From Pelodera strongyloides (lineage: Eukaryota > Nematoda > Chromadorea > Rhabditida > Rhabditidae): a stretch of 64,000 bases of DNA. How positions within the stretch are numbered: the stretch's first letter is position 1; each line of letters starts with the position of its first letter. Shown one piece after another: positions 24,801 to 37,185 of this stretch. The DNA lies in the NCBI GenBank assembly GCA_036852015.1, contig JAANDG010000623.1:1-64000 (forward strand). The letters run 5' to 3'. Below the pieces are notes generated by a model. It was not told where the DNA came from, did not search any database, and saw nothing but the letters and a program-made list of their open reading frames with translations. A program made the translations under genes and the position numbers.

Positions 24801-27800
24801 GCACTAATCAGGGTGGCAGCATGACAGAAAAGTTGAGCAAGTACGAGGCCATTGATCGTTTTGAAAGGTTTGCAATTGATTTTATGGTTACACTTACACA
24901 TTTATCTATCTGTCAGCTTGAACAAGCTGTGTGAATATTGTTATTGTCGCGTAATTGTTTGAACTTGAAATTCACACACGTTACATTTCATAAGTCTGTT
25001 GTATAAGTAGAAAGGTGGCGTTTTTTCTTACTTGTTTGTTTTACTGTCTTTCACGGCCTTCTCTCTGTGTGTAAGGTTTATTGAAACAAAGAACAAAGTG
25101 GATCACGTTTAGGCATTACACCATCATATGGTTTATTATCTACAAAACATATATACAGTAGCACCATTGGACCATAAACATAACATGACTAAATACAAAA
25201 GACAAACCACAAATTCACAGAACAATAAACTTGTGCGTAACGAAAGCAAAGTGGATCACGTCCTATTTCTAGTCTGTTTCTGGAAAAGACTGGCAATAAA
25301 TGGAAGGACAAGAAGTATTTTTCGAAGAAAGCGGGACATTTGGGACTTGTCGAGACGGATTACTCGGAGCTGGTGGGTTCTTGGTCTTCTATTTGTAAGC
25401 GGTATATCATCCGGTTTTTGAAACGTATGCGGAAACGGAATTTCCGTGCGTTGCATGCAAATTAGTATAATTAGACTAAACATCGCGCAGTTTCGGGCTG
25501 TTGCCTACACTGAATGGGAATTTTGGGAATACATCGTCCGATATACTTTCAAAAACCGGATGTTGTCGTTGGACAATACATTCCCAATGTATTATATGCA
25601 AATTAAATTGTGTTGCGAGAAATGTGCATCTTGCATGTAATGAGTAAATTACGCATATCGATTCGAACAATTACTGTTTCGTCAAAGGATTGTAGTAGCT
25701 GGTGATTGTATGTATGTATGTGCTTCGCCTTCCTCTGTCTGCGTTTACTTTAACTTTCATGCTTTCTTCAGGAGCAAGTTCCGAATGCAATGGCTCCTGG
25801 AAGCAAAACCACCCTACCGCCACCAATTGTCGAAATCTTGAAGATGATTTTTGATGTGGAGAATATGAAAACGGCAATGAAGGACTATGAGGTGCCGTTT
25901 TTTTCTTTGTAAACATTCTTTTTGTGTTTTGACTGAGCTGTGGGTGGCCCATTCGAGCTTACATAGTACTCAGGATAGTTGGCATACAATTGCGTGAGAA
26001 TGAAGCTTTAATTTTTGCGTTGAGGTGCTATAACTGACGGTCTTTTGACTTCGATTATATATTTGTTTTGTGTGTATGATATGGGCTTATTTGGGTTGCT
26101 ATGTGTCTGTCGGATTGACCAAGAGCTAATGAGTTAGTTAGTGTTACTTCTACCTTTGTGGATATGGATGAACAACGAAACAAAATATAAATTGATGAGC
26201 ACTTACAGATTGACACGGAGCGTATGCCACTTGGTAAACTGTCGAAGAGACAACTGACCCAGGCCTACTCGGTACTCAAGGAACTACAGGATGTAAGCAT
26301 TTTTTTATCTAAGGGTATAAACCCGAGCGTAAGTGGAGTTAGGTTTTGTGGCTTAATGACAAGTGGTAAGTTTTACTCCGACTGCAAAAAGAAAAAGTAA
26401 GCCGCTGCTGAAGATAGTGAGCAATGTGCTAGTTCGCGTATGCTTGATCAATTGATCTATAATCTGTGAAGCAATCCAGAATCTAGTTATACCGTCTGTG
26501 TTCCATTGTGTTTTAGGAGATTTAAGGATCAAGTCAACGTCAGAATGAACAGAATGAAGTGACCTTTTGTTATTTCTACGTTATTTACGTACCGTACTAG
26601 TACTTTGCATATTAGTGACTATACGTATTTGTGTTTTTTGAAGACTATGTCTATGTTTTCAGCTTCTCGGTTCTGCTAATCCTGACCGCGATCTGATTCT
26701 GGATGCCACCAATCGTTTCTACACCCTGATTCCGCATAACTTTGGCATGAGTCAGCCGACCCTTTTGGATAATTTGAATATTATCAAGGTTGGTTTAATT
26801 ATATCTGATTCTTTTGAATAACGAACACTAGTGTTTTAATTGTGCTTGCAAGTACAACAGTTTTGTGGCCTGTACTTCTCTTGTAAAACATTGCAGAAAG
26901 ACTGAATGATTAATGATTTATTACTAAAAGTAATCAGTGTTGAGTACCGTACAAACACAAATATAGGGGAAGTTACACGAAATAGGAATATAGTGCATCA
27001 TGTGATCGTGCTCACTGATGAAACAAACTCTGCAAAAGGAAAAGGGAGCGCCGCTTGGGGCGCTGCGCACCCTTCTAACGATATGCCATATTTCGTTCGC
27101 GCCCACAAAGCTGACCCTAGAGGAGGTTCGCCGCACCCCTGTTGCCGAAATCATTTATGCGCGGCGATGACGCGTAGTTTCACGTTGATCATAGGCATAT
27201 AATTGAAATTGTGCCCAAACTTTAGGAAAAGAGTCGTATGCTCGACTCGCTCCTCGAAATTGAGTATGCGTACGGTATTCTGAAGCAGGACGATAAGCAG
27301 GACACTGGAAGGGATCCTGTAGATGTTCACTATGAGAAGCTGAGAACCAAGATGGAGGTGGGTACCTTTGCTTCTTAGCATTAGACTACACGTAAGTTAA
27401 GGTACCTTACCCGTACCTTTCGTGGATGTCGGGCAAGAATCTGGCGAGTCGAGTCGACCAAACAATTCGTGCAGATGTTGATGCATGCTGTATCAGATGT
27501 TGGTGCATGCTGTATCAGATGTTGGTGCATGCTGTATCACCTATTACGGTAGAAGATATACAGCCTTATTAACAAATTACATACAATGTAAGGGATCTCC
27601 AAACCAAAGTGCGTTTCGCTTTTGCTTTTATTGTCCGCAAGAGTCGGTGCTTTGTCATCATAATGTAAAACAAGGGGCTCTATTCAAGAATAGCCGTCCC
27701 AAGAAAGTATAGCCGTCCCATGGAGAGGCCAACCGTCCCATGGAGAGGCCAACCGTCCCATGGCGGGGCCAACCGTCCCATGGGAGGCCAACCGTCCCAT

Positions 27801-30800
27801 GTGAATTTTTTTTTAAACAAATAGACCGTGTATTGTATTTGAATTCGTGAACGCTGTTCATAAAAGGGCATTCTCTGATAAGAGTGTATCCCAGTTAAAA
27901 GTGTCTGGTTTCCCCAAAGTGCATTCCTTGATAAGTTGGGTCAACCATAAGACGCACTTTGTCAACCCTTCCGACCCGGCAGTGCATACCCAAAGCATCG
28001 AGGCTACATGGGGTGTTTTAAAACGTTCTATGAAACATCTGTATGGTACCATCGAAGAACTGCTCCCATCTTACCTCTATAATTATATGTTCAGACGCGT
28101 GCATAAGGAAAAGTTTTTAAATCACTTATTACTTGAGATAGCCAATAACTACGGATTTTAACTAGCTTTTGAATGCTGACAAGAAATAAAAAATTTGTTG
28201 AGATCGATGTTTTCATGTACTGCACATTCAATTCTTTGGGACGGTTTTATTTCTTATTGGGACGGCTATTTTTTTATGGGACGGTTATTTTTTCATGGGA
28301 CGGCTATACTTTCTTGGGACGGTTGGCCCCGCCATGGGACGGTTGGCCTCTCCATGGGACGGTTGAGAATCTTGGGACGGCTATACTTTCTTGGGACGGC
28401 TATTCTTGAATAGAGCCAAACAAGGTACACACTCTGCATTATTATTATTATTATTTTTAAACAATTTTCAGGTGTTGAGCGTGGATTCCCCTGACTATAA
28501 GATGGTGCAGGAGTATATGAACAATACACACGGCGTTACGCATACTCAGTTCAAATTTAAGATAGTCGATGTAAGATATTTATGGTTATTTTTCCCTTTG
28601 GTTTTACTTGGGTGAAGTCAAGAAGCACGTCACTCTGCTGGGACATAGTTAATTCTTACTGGTAAGGTAAATTACAGTATTCAAGGTAAGTCTAGGGGCT
28701 GTGACTTGTTCAGTAGAGGTCCCGTCTTCCTGAGCAAAGTAGACGATGAAATTGTGCCAGTTGTGCGATGTTTCAGGCTTTACAGGAATCGACTTATTTT
28801 CCTCGCTGGGTCGCTCCGTAGCACTGAGTGTATGTAGTGAGTGTGGCTGGTTTCGAACCTGGATCGACTGACTACTAAGCGCGGTTGTTTCCGATAGGCC
28901 ACCAATGGCTACTGTGGATTATGGATTTTTACATATTTTCTTGTTATTCTTATATTGTAGGTGATTCGACTCGAGCGTTTGGGCGAGCGGGAAAAGTTCA
29001 AGATGCAACTGGGCACCAGAAAGTTATTGTGGCACGGTTCGGCCAAATCAAACTACGCAGGAATCCTGGGACAGGGACTCAGAATTGCACCGCCAGAGGC
29101 GCCTGCGGTGCGTTTTTCTTTCCAATTAATGACCTGGTGGTGTAGTGGTAACTGCCGTACTTTCCATGTAACGGTAATGGGTTCGATTCCCATTCAAGGC
29201 CCCACCACGTGTGTAAAACTTGATAGCCGTAAGTAACTATGTGACACTCGTTTAGATAGTTGGTCGATGAGGCCCACTAATTCTTAAAGCTGGCTAAAGT
29301 CTTGCTAATTAACTCAGAGCAGAGAGAGAGAGAGAGAGAGAGAGAGCCGAGACAAATCCAAAACTGATTCCCAGTAATTGTGTGCTTCTTTTGCAGACTG
29401 GCTACATGTTCGGCAAGGGTGTCTACTTTGCCGATATGGTAAGCAAATCCGCCAACTATTGCCGAATTAGCAGATATGGTGACGATGGATTGCTTTTGCT
29501 AGCAGATGTGGCACTTGGAAAGGTGGGTGGTTCTTTTTTCATAATTTCCTTTCAAAGCGATATAACATCCGGCCTGCTTTTGAAACGTATGTTGGACACG
29601 TTCATAGTGGGACGTGGGATGAGTTGTGGTCTGATGCAAAGTTTACTCATTTGCATAAAATTTATGGGAATACAGTTAGTCCACGTAATTTTCAAACCCG
29701 GCCTTTATATTACTACTATAAGGCTTACGGTTAGGCATTCGCGTAGGCTTGCTTATTTGAGTGGCCCTTGAAGCCTTGTCCTTGCTGCTCTATTCCGTAG
29801 CTATAGCTTTAGGTGCGGATTTTGCACTGAACTAGCGCAAGCCTTCAGTGTGTGGCTTGTTTTCTTTTGGGAATTTTAAATTTAAATATTCTTTTGTTAG
29901 AAAGTAGCAAGTAGTGAGTATTAAGAGAGACTTTGCGAGACGTCCGGGTTTTGTAACGTTTCGTTGGACGCTGTATTCAATGAGGTGTATGCAACTGTCT
30001 GTGCGATATTGCGCGAATTTTCATTCAAATCACTGATTTGGGACTGCAGTTATGCAGGTTTTTCCCAAATCGTTTAAAACCCCGGCCTTTATGTCGCTTT
30101 AAAGGGACAGGCCCATCAAAGTAAACCTATATTTACGATACGTCCATAGTGACTATCAAGCATTTTTATTACAATATATACAAACTAAATTTCACATTTA
30201 TTTGCCATTGAAAACTTTTTTCCGATGCGCTCAGCTCAAATGTATACCGTAAAGCCGCAAATATCCTCGTTGTCAATGCAAATTTGTCGTGAATTATAAT
30301 GCGATTAAAATTTGCATATATAGCTTTGAAATATGCAGTTTTATGGTATACATATGCGTTGAGCGCATTGGAAAACAGTTGTCTAGGGCGAATAGTGGTG
30401 AAATTTAGTTTGTATATATTGTAATAAAAATGCTTGATAGTCATAATGAACGTATCGTAAATATAGGTTTATTTTGATGAGCCTGTCCCTTTAATGTGCC
30501 TCATTTAGATTCACGAAGAAAGGGCCGCCACAGGTCACAGTTTCAAAAGTATCAAGCAAAGAAAAGCGGACTCATGCAAGGGTGAGTAGTTAATTAAACT
30601 TTTTGAAGTTAAGCTATAATAATAGAATGTACGCTTCCCACTCAGGAAACAAAAGATTTCCATTCAGAAAGAAATTAAGAAACCCGTCTTTAGTTGCTGT
30701 GACATGCAAAGTGCTAATGGACAAACTTGGCAATGGGATTTACAGCCCAGTCCCAGCTACTCCTTCTTACAATTATCTGATTTAATTTGTGTTTGCAGGT

Positions 30801-31416
30801 GTCGGTCAGTATGTGCCCGATCCCGATGATGTCTACAAACACCCCGATGGCTTCGAGGTGCCCAAGGGCAAGGCGGTCTTCAAAGCGGTCGAGACTGGAA
30901 AGAACCAACCACCCAGCCTCATTTACAACGAGTGGGTTTAGTTTGCTGTTTTTGAGGAGTGGTGGTTATGGACTTATGGAGATTCAGAGAGAGACAGAAA
31001 GGGAGAGAGAGAGAGAGAGAGAAAGAAAAAAGAGAGAACGCAAACTGTTCGCGCTGTACATTTACGTGCCAAGTAAAGTGTGAGAGGAACGGAGGCTCTT
31101 TGGCCCACGGAAGCATTGGTGAATAGGTGAATTTAAATCTCTGGAGAAAATTTATCTCTGCTTTCATTTAAAATGGTATAACAGACGTTTTTTGCAACTT
31201 ACATTGGAGATATGCAATTATGTGCTCTTCCGGGACGGACGGCACAGAAAATTGGCATATACAGCTTTGGAATGCAGAGTTGTTCGAGATACGACCCATC
31301 GCATACCGCGTGTCATACCACTTTAACCTCTACTTATTTATAGATTCATTGTGTACGACGTGGACCAGATCCAGCTGCGCTATCTTGTGCGCACCAAGTT
31401 CAACCATTACAAATAA
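18843..31416 (+). CDS. PARP1: Poly(ADP-ribose) polymerase 1, complete, without BRCT domain
   Basis: Twenty-six exons keep phase from ATG 18843 to TAA 31414-31416, giving 902 residues. Domains: zinc finger 1 (about 1-95; [24 protein letters not shown]), zinc finger 2 (about 105-210; [16 protein letters not shown]), PADR1/zinc finger 3 (about 250-370; [22 protein letters not shown]), WGR (about 410-530; [12 protein letters not shown]), regulatory helical domain (about 560-690), ART catalytic domain to the end. The HYE triad is present: His744 in LLWHGS, Tyr778 in GKGVYFAD, Glu879 in IYNEFIVYD; the Glu codon spans the last intron. It uses NAD+ to ADP-ribosylate proteins at DNA breaks in the nucleus. 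No BRCT domain is present: exons between PADR1 and WGR join in phase with only about 80 linker residues. Last coding exons: 30509-30581, 30799-30931, 31344-31416. Confidence 0.97.
19842..19972. mobile_element. Hairpin element with TTAA ends (family C relative)
   Basis: PARP1 intron. Left TTAAAGCCGTATTGTACCTA, right TAGGTACAATACTGCTTTAA, internal ggtgccc/ggcacc turn; arms about 60 bases. A decayed relative lies at 44233-44338 (TTAAAGCAGTATTGTACC). Confidence 0.8.
21276..21458. mobile_element. Family A inverted-repeat element
   Basis: PARP1 intron. Terminal repeats of about 36 bases, right arm AACCGGCCGGTATTTCGCTTTAA is the best preserved of the family, TTAA at both ends. Confidence 0.85.
22566..22584. 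repeat. (GA)n microsatellite
   Basis: gagagagagagagagag in a PARP1 intron; similar runs at 29321-29347 and, GA-rich, 31005-31035. Confidence 0.8.
27473..27541 (+). repeat. Three-copy 23-bp tandem repeat
   Basis: cagatgttg(a/g)tgcatgctgtat repeated three times in the PARP1 intron, 135 bases before the Merlin-type element. Confidence 0.8.
27676..28417. mobile_element. Merlin-type DNA transposon remnant in a PARP1 intron
   Basis: 742 bases bounded by matching 8-bp duplications AAACAAGG (27668-27675 and 28418-28425). Terminal inverted repeats start GGCTCTATTCAAGAATAGCC and consist of short repeats of a CCGTCCCATGG-containing unit (left arm about 27676-27802, right arm about 28236-28417). The interior encodes the C-terminal part of an ISXO2/IS1016-type transposase. 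An 8-9 bp target duplication is the established signature of Merlin elements. Confidence 0.9.
27847..28161 (+). pseudogene. Truncated Merlin (ISXO2-like) transposase fragment
   Basis: Open frame of 104 codons ending TAA at 28159-28161. Residues resemble the end of the DDE domain of this family: [17 protein letters not shown], with the last catalytic acidic residue in SIEATW, then [15 protein letters not shown]. The N-terminal part with the first two catalytic residues is absent, so the copy cannot act by itself; the ATG is probably an internal Met. It is complete enough to classify the element. Confidence 0.85.
29131..29206 (+). other. tRNA-like sequence (degenerate, Gly-type)
   Basis: tggtgtagtggtaac resembles an A box, and gggttcgattccc is a good B box closed by a T-stem (atggg/cccat). 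The acceptor stem pairs poorly and the anticodon arm is irregular, so this is more likely a tRNA-derived repeat or pseudogene than a functional tRNA. PARP1 intron. Confidence 0.4.
29930..30102. mobile_element. Family B element joined to a family D foldback
   Basis: From ctttgcgagacgtccgggttttg to aaccccggcctttatgtcgctttaa. Its right-end TTAA is the same TTAA that begins the next element. Confidence 0.6.
30099..30494. mobile_element. Long foldback element, family D
   Basis: Terminal inverted repeats of roughly 180-190 bases beginning TTAAAGGGACAGGCCCATCA; right end ...TGATGAGCCTGTCCCTTTAA. Arms match with a few substitutions; no coding sequence. A second member with the same ends and a different interior lies at 58105-58807, and a lone end at about 3620-3644. 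Confidence 0.85.
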
Positions 31417-31417
31417 A
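31412..31417 (+). terminator. Poly(A) signal overlapping the PARP1 stop codon
   Basis: AATAAA is formed by the last Lys codon and the TAA stop plus one base. A T-rich stretch follows, and a family B element begins at 31441, so the 3' untranslated region may be very short. Confidence 0.55.
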
Positions 31418-31440
31418 GGTGTGTATTTTTAGACATGTAT

Positions 31441-31608
31441 TTAAAGCGGTATAACATCCGGTTTTGAAACGTGTAGTGGAGTATTCACATGGAATGTATG
31501 TAAATAACTGTGCAATGACATGATTTTTGGTTTGTTATATTCATTTGCATACAGCGTATTGGAAATGCATTTGTCACGTTTCAAAACCCAGTCGTCATAC
31601 CGCTTTAA
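31441..31608. mobile_element. Family B inverted-repeat element
   Basis: Directly after PARP1. Ends TTAAAGCGGTATAACATCCG and GTCGTCATACCGCTTTAA. Confidence 0.8.
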
Positions 31609-34600
31609 TATTGTTCTTAGTTCTTACTACTATTGACTACAGGTGTTCGACTGCGGTATTGACTACGGTAGTTGGTTTAACTGTTATTACTTATTGCTAA
31701 TCTCGCAAACATACATTATAACCTCAGTCCTTGTGTGTGCGGTTGCTTTGTCAACTTTCGTGTAAATACGTGTGTATTTTGTCGGTTAATTTTACGGCTT
31801 CACTAGTTTTCCTCATTAACTCGATTACGGTTTTTTCTATATTACGATTCTCAGTGCGTTTGATTGTGGACCTCATTTTGGTTTTTGTTTCAGCTTTATT
31901 GTATGTTGATGCTTCTCGTTTATTTTGGTTTTGTTTTTGTGGTTGAAGGCAACTGACTTATGGTATTATCCTGCTGAAGTTAAAACTTAATTTGTCGGAT
32001 TTTATATGCTTTTGACTACTTCAGATATCGTTAACAGCGTTTAAAGCATTGTAACATCCGGGTTTTGAAGCGGAATAATGGTGAGACATTGTAGGTCAGT
32101 TGCCTGCCCGGAATTATTATCCACTTTGATATCATAGTTTTTTGACTTGCCAACTTGCGCTCGTTATTCTGTTCTAAAAATTGTTTTATTATTAACCATT
32201 TTCTTCTGTTATTGTATACTTGTCCCTTGCATGTAGATGTTTATTTGGTATGTTGAACGGAATACTTGTTCTCGCATGTTTTATTCGTGTTTTTGATGTT
32301 TTTAACCTGAGGTTTTTTTTTTTATATTCTTATAGATGTGAGCTCAAATCTCAAGTGATGGGTCACCTGAAAGTCATGTCGAATACTTTTTTGAAACTAC
32401 GCAATACACCTACCTTGTTTGGCTAAAATCTTCTTTGTTGAGGGTTTCATAGTCATACTTATCATGTAGTTTGTAGTTTCATGCATAATATCATGGGAAA
32501 GCTTTTTTCACATGGGTGGAAGTATTTTTGGAGATTATTAGTAAAATGCTAAACCTCAGGTTACTCTTTGCATCTCGAGATGTTTGAATGTATTTTTGAT
32601 ACTCGATTTTCGCTTGATTTATAATGACATCTGTTTCAATGAAGTGTTTTTCTCGTCATGAAATATTTTATTCTGGAATGAAATGAGACGAAATAGGTGG
32701 AACAAAATATGTGAATAATAGAATAAATAGGTGATCTATGACAATATGAATATACGTATGAGAGGATGGTAGCTTATCAATAAATTAAAAATAAATAGGG
32801 ATTGAGTAGTGTTTCCATTTGGGATGTTCAGCCAGTCCAATGGCAAGATAATGGGGTGGTAGGCACGTGCTGATTGTGAGTTTTTGGGACTCTCGAACTA
32901 CTATAAAATAAAGAGCAGACATATTGATTACCAATTAATCAAGCAAATGGGTAAAGCAATTAGATAACAAATTGCAAAACCGAGGAAGACAATCCGCCTG
33001 AATAGGAAGAGTTGATGTGAGAGAGTGGAGGACTTTCCGAGGGGAGACGACTGCGATGGATCTGGAAAGGTAAAGTTTAAAGGAGGAGGCTCACGAGAAT
33101 AAAGTACTCAAATAGTTTCCTTTTATTGAAAGATGATGGTATTAAATTCCGAAAGACAAAGACTTTAACTCCTTTAAAGAGGTATTGTGCGTGGTTTCTG
33201 AAGCGGATAGTTGACATCAGAGTCATTTAAATGTAATGTACGTGCCCATTTGTTCCGTTATCCATAAAAACCGCGTGTCATATGTCATACCACTGTAAGT
33301 CGGCTGATGGATTTTTCTTGTAAGATCTAACAATAAGGGTTTCTATGAGTGAGAAACTTAGTTTGTTCCCATTCTTGGTTACTTGTGAAGTAACAAGTAT
33401 ATTTGTTACTTCGTCAGGTTACCTTACCTTGTGTGCATTGAGGACTGTTATATTAGCCACTTGTTGCTAAAGTAACCTTTTTTTGTGTTTAGCTTACCAA
33501 TGTCAAGTGCCGTGTCTGCTGATGGTCCCTGTGTGTCAGTGCTTGTAGTTTGTTCTGCACCACTGCCAACGTCGACGAGTTGTTCAGCACTTGTGCCAAC
33601 TCCGCTATGGTCATCGGTCGTTGTTAGCTGTAAGGCAGGTGCTACACTCGGGTTTGCTACACCTACGAATGCTGCTTATTCTATTTTTTGCAGCTTTATA
33701 AACAAAACAAGGCTACAATGTATACTACATACGTACATACTACCATAGCCAGCTACGGAATACCATAAACTGCGATGTATCACAAACTACTATAAGGTTA
33801 TGTATGCCGGTAATCAATATTACCACGCCCAGGAAAGGACGCCCAGGAAAGGCTTAGCGCCGAGGTAATAAATCCAGATTTGGGTTCTTACCGCTGTGCT
33901 AAGTGATACCGAGGATCCGACTTGCGGTAGAGGAGAATTGTACTGAGATGTGTCTTCATAAGGCTCACCATTCAGAAGGCTAAAGTACGGAAATCATACG
34001 CAAACTATAAAACCCCAAGCAAAGCCAACTGCGAAACTGAGATTTTAAAGTGACTGAACAGCCGGTTTTGAAACATGTGTTGTGTTGAAACTTGAAACTG
34101 TGTAAGTGTATAAGAAAACTGTATAAGAAACATGAAAGTGTGTAATGCGTAGTACAGGAATTCAGCAGATGTCTAAAATACTTTTCAAAGGCCGGCTGCT
34201 GTAGCTTTAGCGAAAACGCAATGTTTTACTCTAGCTAGAAATTGGAACCACGTTCACGTATGTGGATTGCAATCTCCGAGACAGATGGGTTACAGCGAAA
34301 CATCGTGGACAACTGAATTCTTACGTGTTTATGCTAATTTACTCGAATTTAGCTCGACTTTTTGTTCGAATTTATGATCATTTGCATACGCTGCATAATA
34401 ATGCTGGTCTACTCGATGTGTTTCAATAACCGGCCGGTATTTCGCTTTAAGCCTGTATATTTGCCTGCAAACATTGCATTGTTCATTAAAAGTGCTACTT
34501 TTCTGTCCTTCCCCCAATACGTCCTAAGAAACATTTTCCTCATTTTTTCATGACAAATTTCTAGGAAAACGGATTCCGCAACATTTCCAATTGCCCTCTG

Positions 34601-35189
34601 TTTAACTAATTACCGGCTTTATGACCCAAATTAGAGATTCCCAATTAGCGCCCCAATTGCGGATATAGGAAGGAGGGATTTGGCTGGAAATTTGAAAGAA
34701 GCAAGAGACCACGTGATCATTGTGAAATTTTGGTTTCTGGAAGTTCTATAGTTTTAGAGGTTTTAGAGGTTATACTCGTATTTCAGCTCATTAAAGGGAA
34801 CGTAACCCGGTTTTGCATGTTGGGCTCAAAAAAAAAGCCCATTGGGTGCTTCTTTTGCAGCCGTCGAAGGAAATACTTCTAAGTTCTACATACAGTTACA
34901 GTAATCCGCAAATTTAATCTCTAAGCGGGGCTTGCAAGATTAAAAGTAACAAAAATAAAAATAACCAACGCTTGTGGATCAAACGATAGTCCTTTCGTCT
35001 GGAAAAGTTTGCTAGAACGAATCTTCTGCGGCAAAGAAGAGAGCTGAAAAAAAAAATTGGGGAGGAAAATAATTGTAAATGTTACAGTAAAAAATAATAC
35101 TTTGTTGATAAAAAGTGTAATTTTTCCCATAAGCTGTTTCGGATATTTGTTTCCACCAGAATCTGATCTAAAAACTTTGCTCAGATTAC
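31609..35189. other. Gene-poor region with decayed inverted-repeat elements
   Basis: No exon supported. It holds partial family B ends (32040-32075, 33172-33300, 34038-34210), a truncated family A copy (34290-34450) and a short direct repeat cgcccaggaaagg (33825-33850). An open stretch at 33500-33635 is locally GC-richer and ends at a possible donor, but no partner exon was found. Confidence 0.5.
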
Positions 35190-35302
35190 CTGTGGGAGCG
35201 GGAGGACAACCTCGTCGGGGAGGACGGCCTCAAGGTACTGGATGAGGACGTGAATCACAAAAGAAATCGTGGTCAAGGAGAGGTTGAGGCCGTAGAGCGA
35301 GA
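35190..35302 (-). CDS. Orphan exon with one membrane segment, possibly from a Cys-loop receptor
   Basis: On the - strand a T-run and cag precede 35302, and a gtaatc donor follows 35190. The 113 bases are open in one phase (entry 1, exit 0) and encode SLYGLNLSLTTISFVIHVLI, then an acidic loop and PLPQ. GC content is well above the neighbours, supporting coding. The segment resembles the third membrane helix of Cys-loop receptors. It could be a distal exon of the - strand receptor gene at 42129-44929, with the small + strand gene nested between; this is an inference. Confidence 0.5.
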
Positions 35303-36674
35303 CTGAAAAAAAAACATGTATTGAGACGACAATGTAAAACGAACAGCTTGTATTAAATTTCAAGCTGTCAAGCGATCAGATTTACGTATATCCAATCTAA
35401 CGCCCAACAATTACTCCCTCCCCCCATTATTACGTCTAACGCTAGCTCGCCCGTGTTCTAGACTAACCCGTCTTTCTGTGAAGGTCTGCGCGCCTACACC
35501 TACACCTACGATCGAGTAGCTGATCCTGAACTAAGTTGACAGCCAATGCGAAGCGATAACGTCAAGTCAAGTGCGCAAAAGTAATAAAGATACGTTCAGA
35601 TAGCTTTGACTAACCGATTTTTGGCACCGAACCGGATCCAGGAGGTAGTTCACGGATCAAATCCCACCCGAAGAGACCTTAAATACACAACAATTATTTG
35701 ATCATTTCTTTCAAATTTGGAGTATTCCGTTAGGAAATGAACATTTTGGTGTGATATCCATGAGAAATACGTGGTAGTCTAGCCTAGCCTTTACCTTCAT
35801 TTCGTTCTGATTGAGTGGACATAAGTTATCCACATAAGTCGGGCATGGCATAAGTAGCATTGAGTCGACGTAAGTAGGGCATGCATTTTCGTCAGTATTA
35901 AAACAAAATAAATAATTCGTAGTTTCGTGTATCTTGCTTTATTTGTTTTGCAGTAGCGATCGTCTAGGATATTGTATTTTCACGAAATTATGACTGAGTA
36001 CATGATGTATTTGTCTTTATCCGGCGTATCATTTGTTTCAAAGCGCAACGTAAATGCAAGTTTATCTAGCCTTTCACCTTGTAAGATAACATTGAAAACG
36101 AGGAGTGCTACGGAGATAGAGAGTGTGTCGATCCAGAAAGAAGACAGTGTTAGAAGGGAGCAAGCAATCTGCAATTTGAATATTAGACAACGTGAACTTT
36201 AGGTTGTGGTAGCTCACCCACTAGTGCTAGTGGGCCAGGCCTGCGCGTCACATCTGTTCTGGGTGGGCCGTAGACGCGCCATGGGTGCGCGAACGTTAGA
36301 AAATCCGAAAATTGATTTCGCGCGTCTGCGGCGCAGTACACTGGGTGGCATTAGGGGTGAAACACGAGTAATTAATGTGCGTGCGTAATACAGTATTACT
36401 GGTGACTTACCGTAGGCAAAACGACGGTGAGCGTAAAGTACGGCGCGTGGCGTTTGAGTTTAACACCGAATTCCAATAATGACCAGTACCATTCAGGCTG
36501 AAATAAATGTCCTGTAGGTTCCACTGAATTCGCTTTTAAATTCCTTTATTGATTTGTACGTACAACCAAGACACATACATCTACGGAATTCTGTTTTTTT
36601 TTTAGTTGTATATCTGTGATGTATATCCATATGTGTAGATTGAGTGTTACGTATGTGTTTGTAGTGCCAATTGT

Positions 36675-36802
36675 ACACCACACCGCATAACCGCATAAAC
36701 GCAAGGCCGCATAGACACCGCATGCGGTCAAACACCGCAGGGAAACCGCACGAGTTTACCAGACACCGCATAGGCACCGCACGTCTTATTCAGACACCGC
36801 AC
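36675..36802 (+). repeat. Cluster of ACCGCA motifs
   Basis: About nine copies of accgca (many as agacaccgca or aaccgca) in 128 bases with irregular spacing. The reverse complement TGCGGT fits the RUNX-type recognition motif. A 20-bp duplication acacaggcggcggtt follows at 36926-36961. Confidence 0.5.
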
Positions 36803-37148
36803 AGACACGTGAGGCCGAAAAAGACACGAAAGTTATGTGGTGTGTTTATGTGTCTGTGGAGTACCTAATGTTGCGCTAAAGATCACCACTGTAAGTACAC
36901 CATAAGTCATATATACTTTAGGACTACACAGGCGGCGGTTAGGCATACACAGGCGGCGGTTGTCATATGCCCTTATTAGAGCAATTGTTTTTGAAAAACT
37001 ACATTTTGGTGATACACGTTCAACTAGCGGGTTGGAGTTAGTTCTAATATGTTTTTGAAAGTAGATAGAGATAATTTTCACATAATATTGAATTCTCGAA
37101 ATAATTTAAATTAAAAACAATCATAGTTTGTTATGTACAGTATAACTA

Positions 37149-37151
37149 AAC

Positions 37152-37185
<34 letters not shown>

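Noticed and set aside
26906..27202. Open stretch with GC-rich core (gcgccgcttggggcgctgcgcaccc) in a PARP1 intron
   Set aside because: PARP1 exons on both sides join in phase without it; no splice signals or family resemblance. Possibly an old insertion.
28800..28900. B-box-like ggtttcgaacctgg and possible tRNA
   Set aside because: No consistent acceptor or anticodon stem on either strand; left as background in a PARP1 intron.
33485..33748. Open frame of 87 codons rich in Ser, Val and Ala
   Set aside because: No partner exons, no recognisable domain, and composition explained by short internal repeats.
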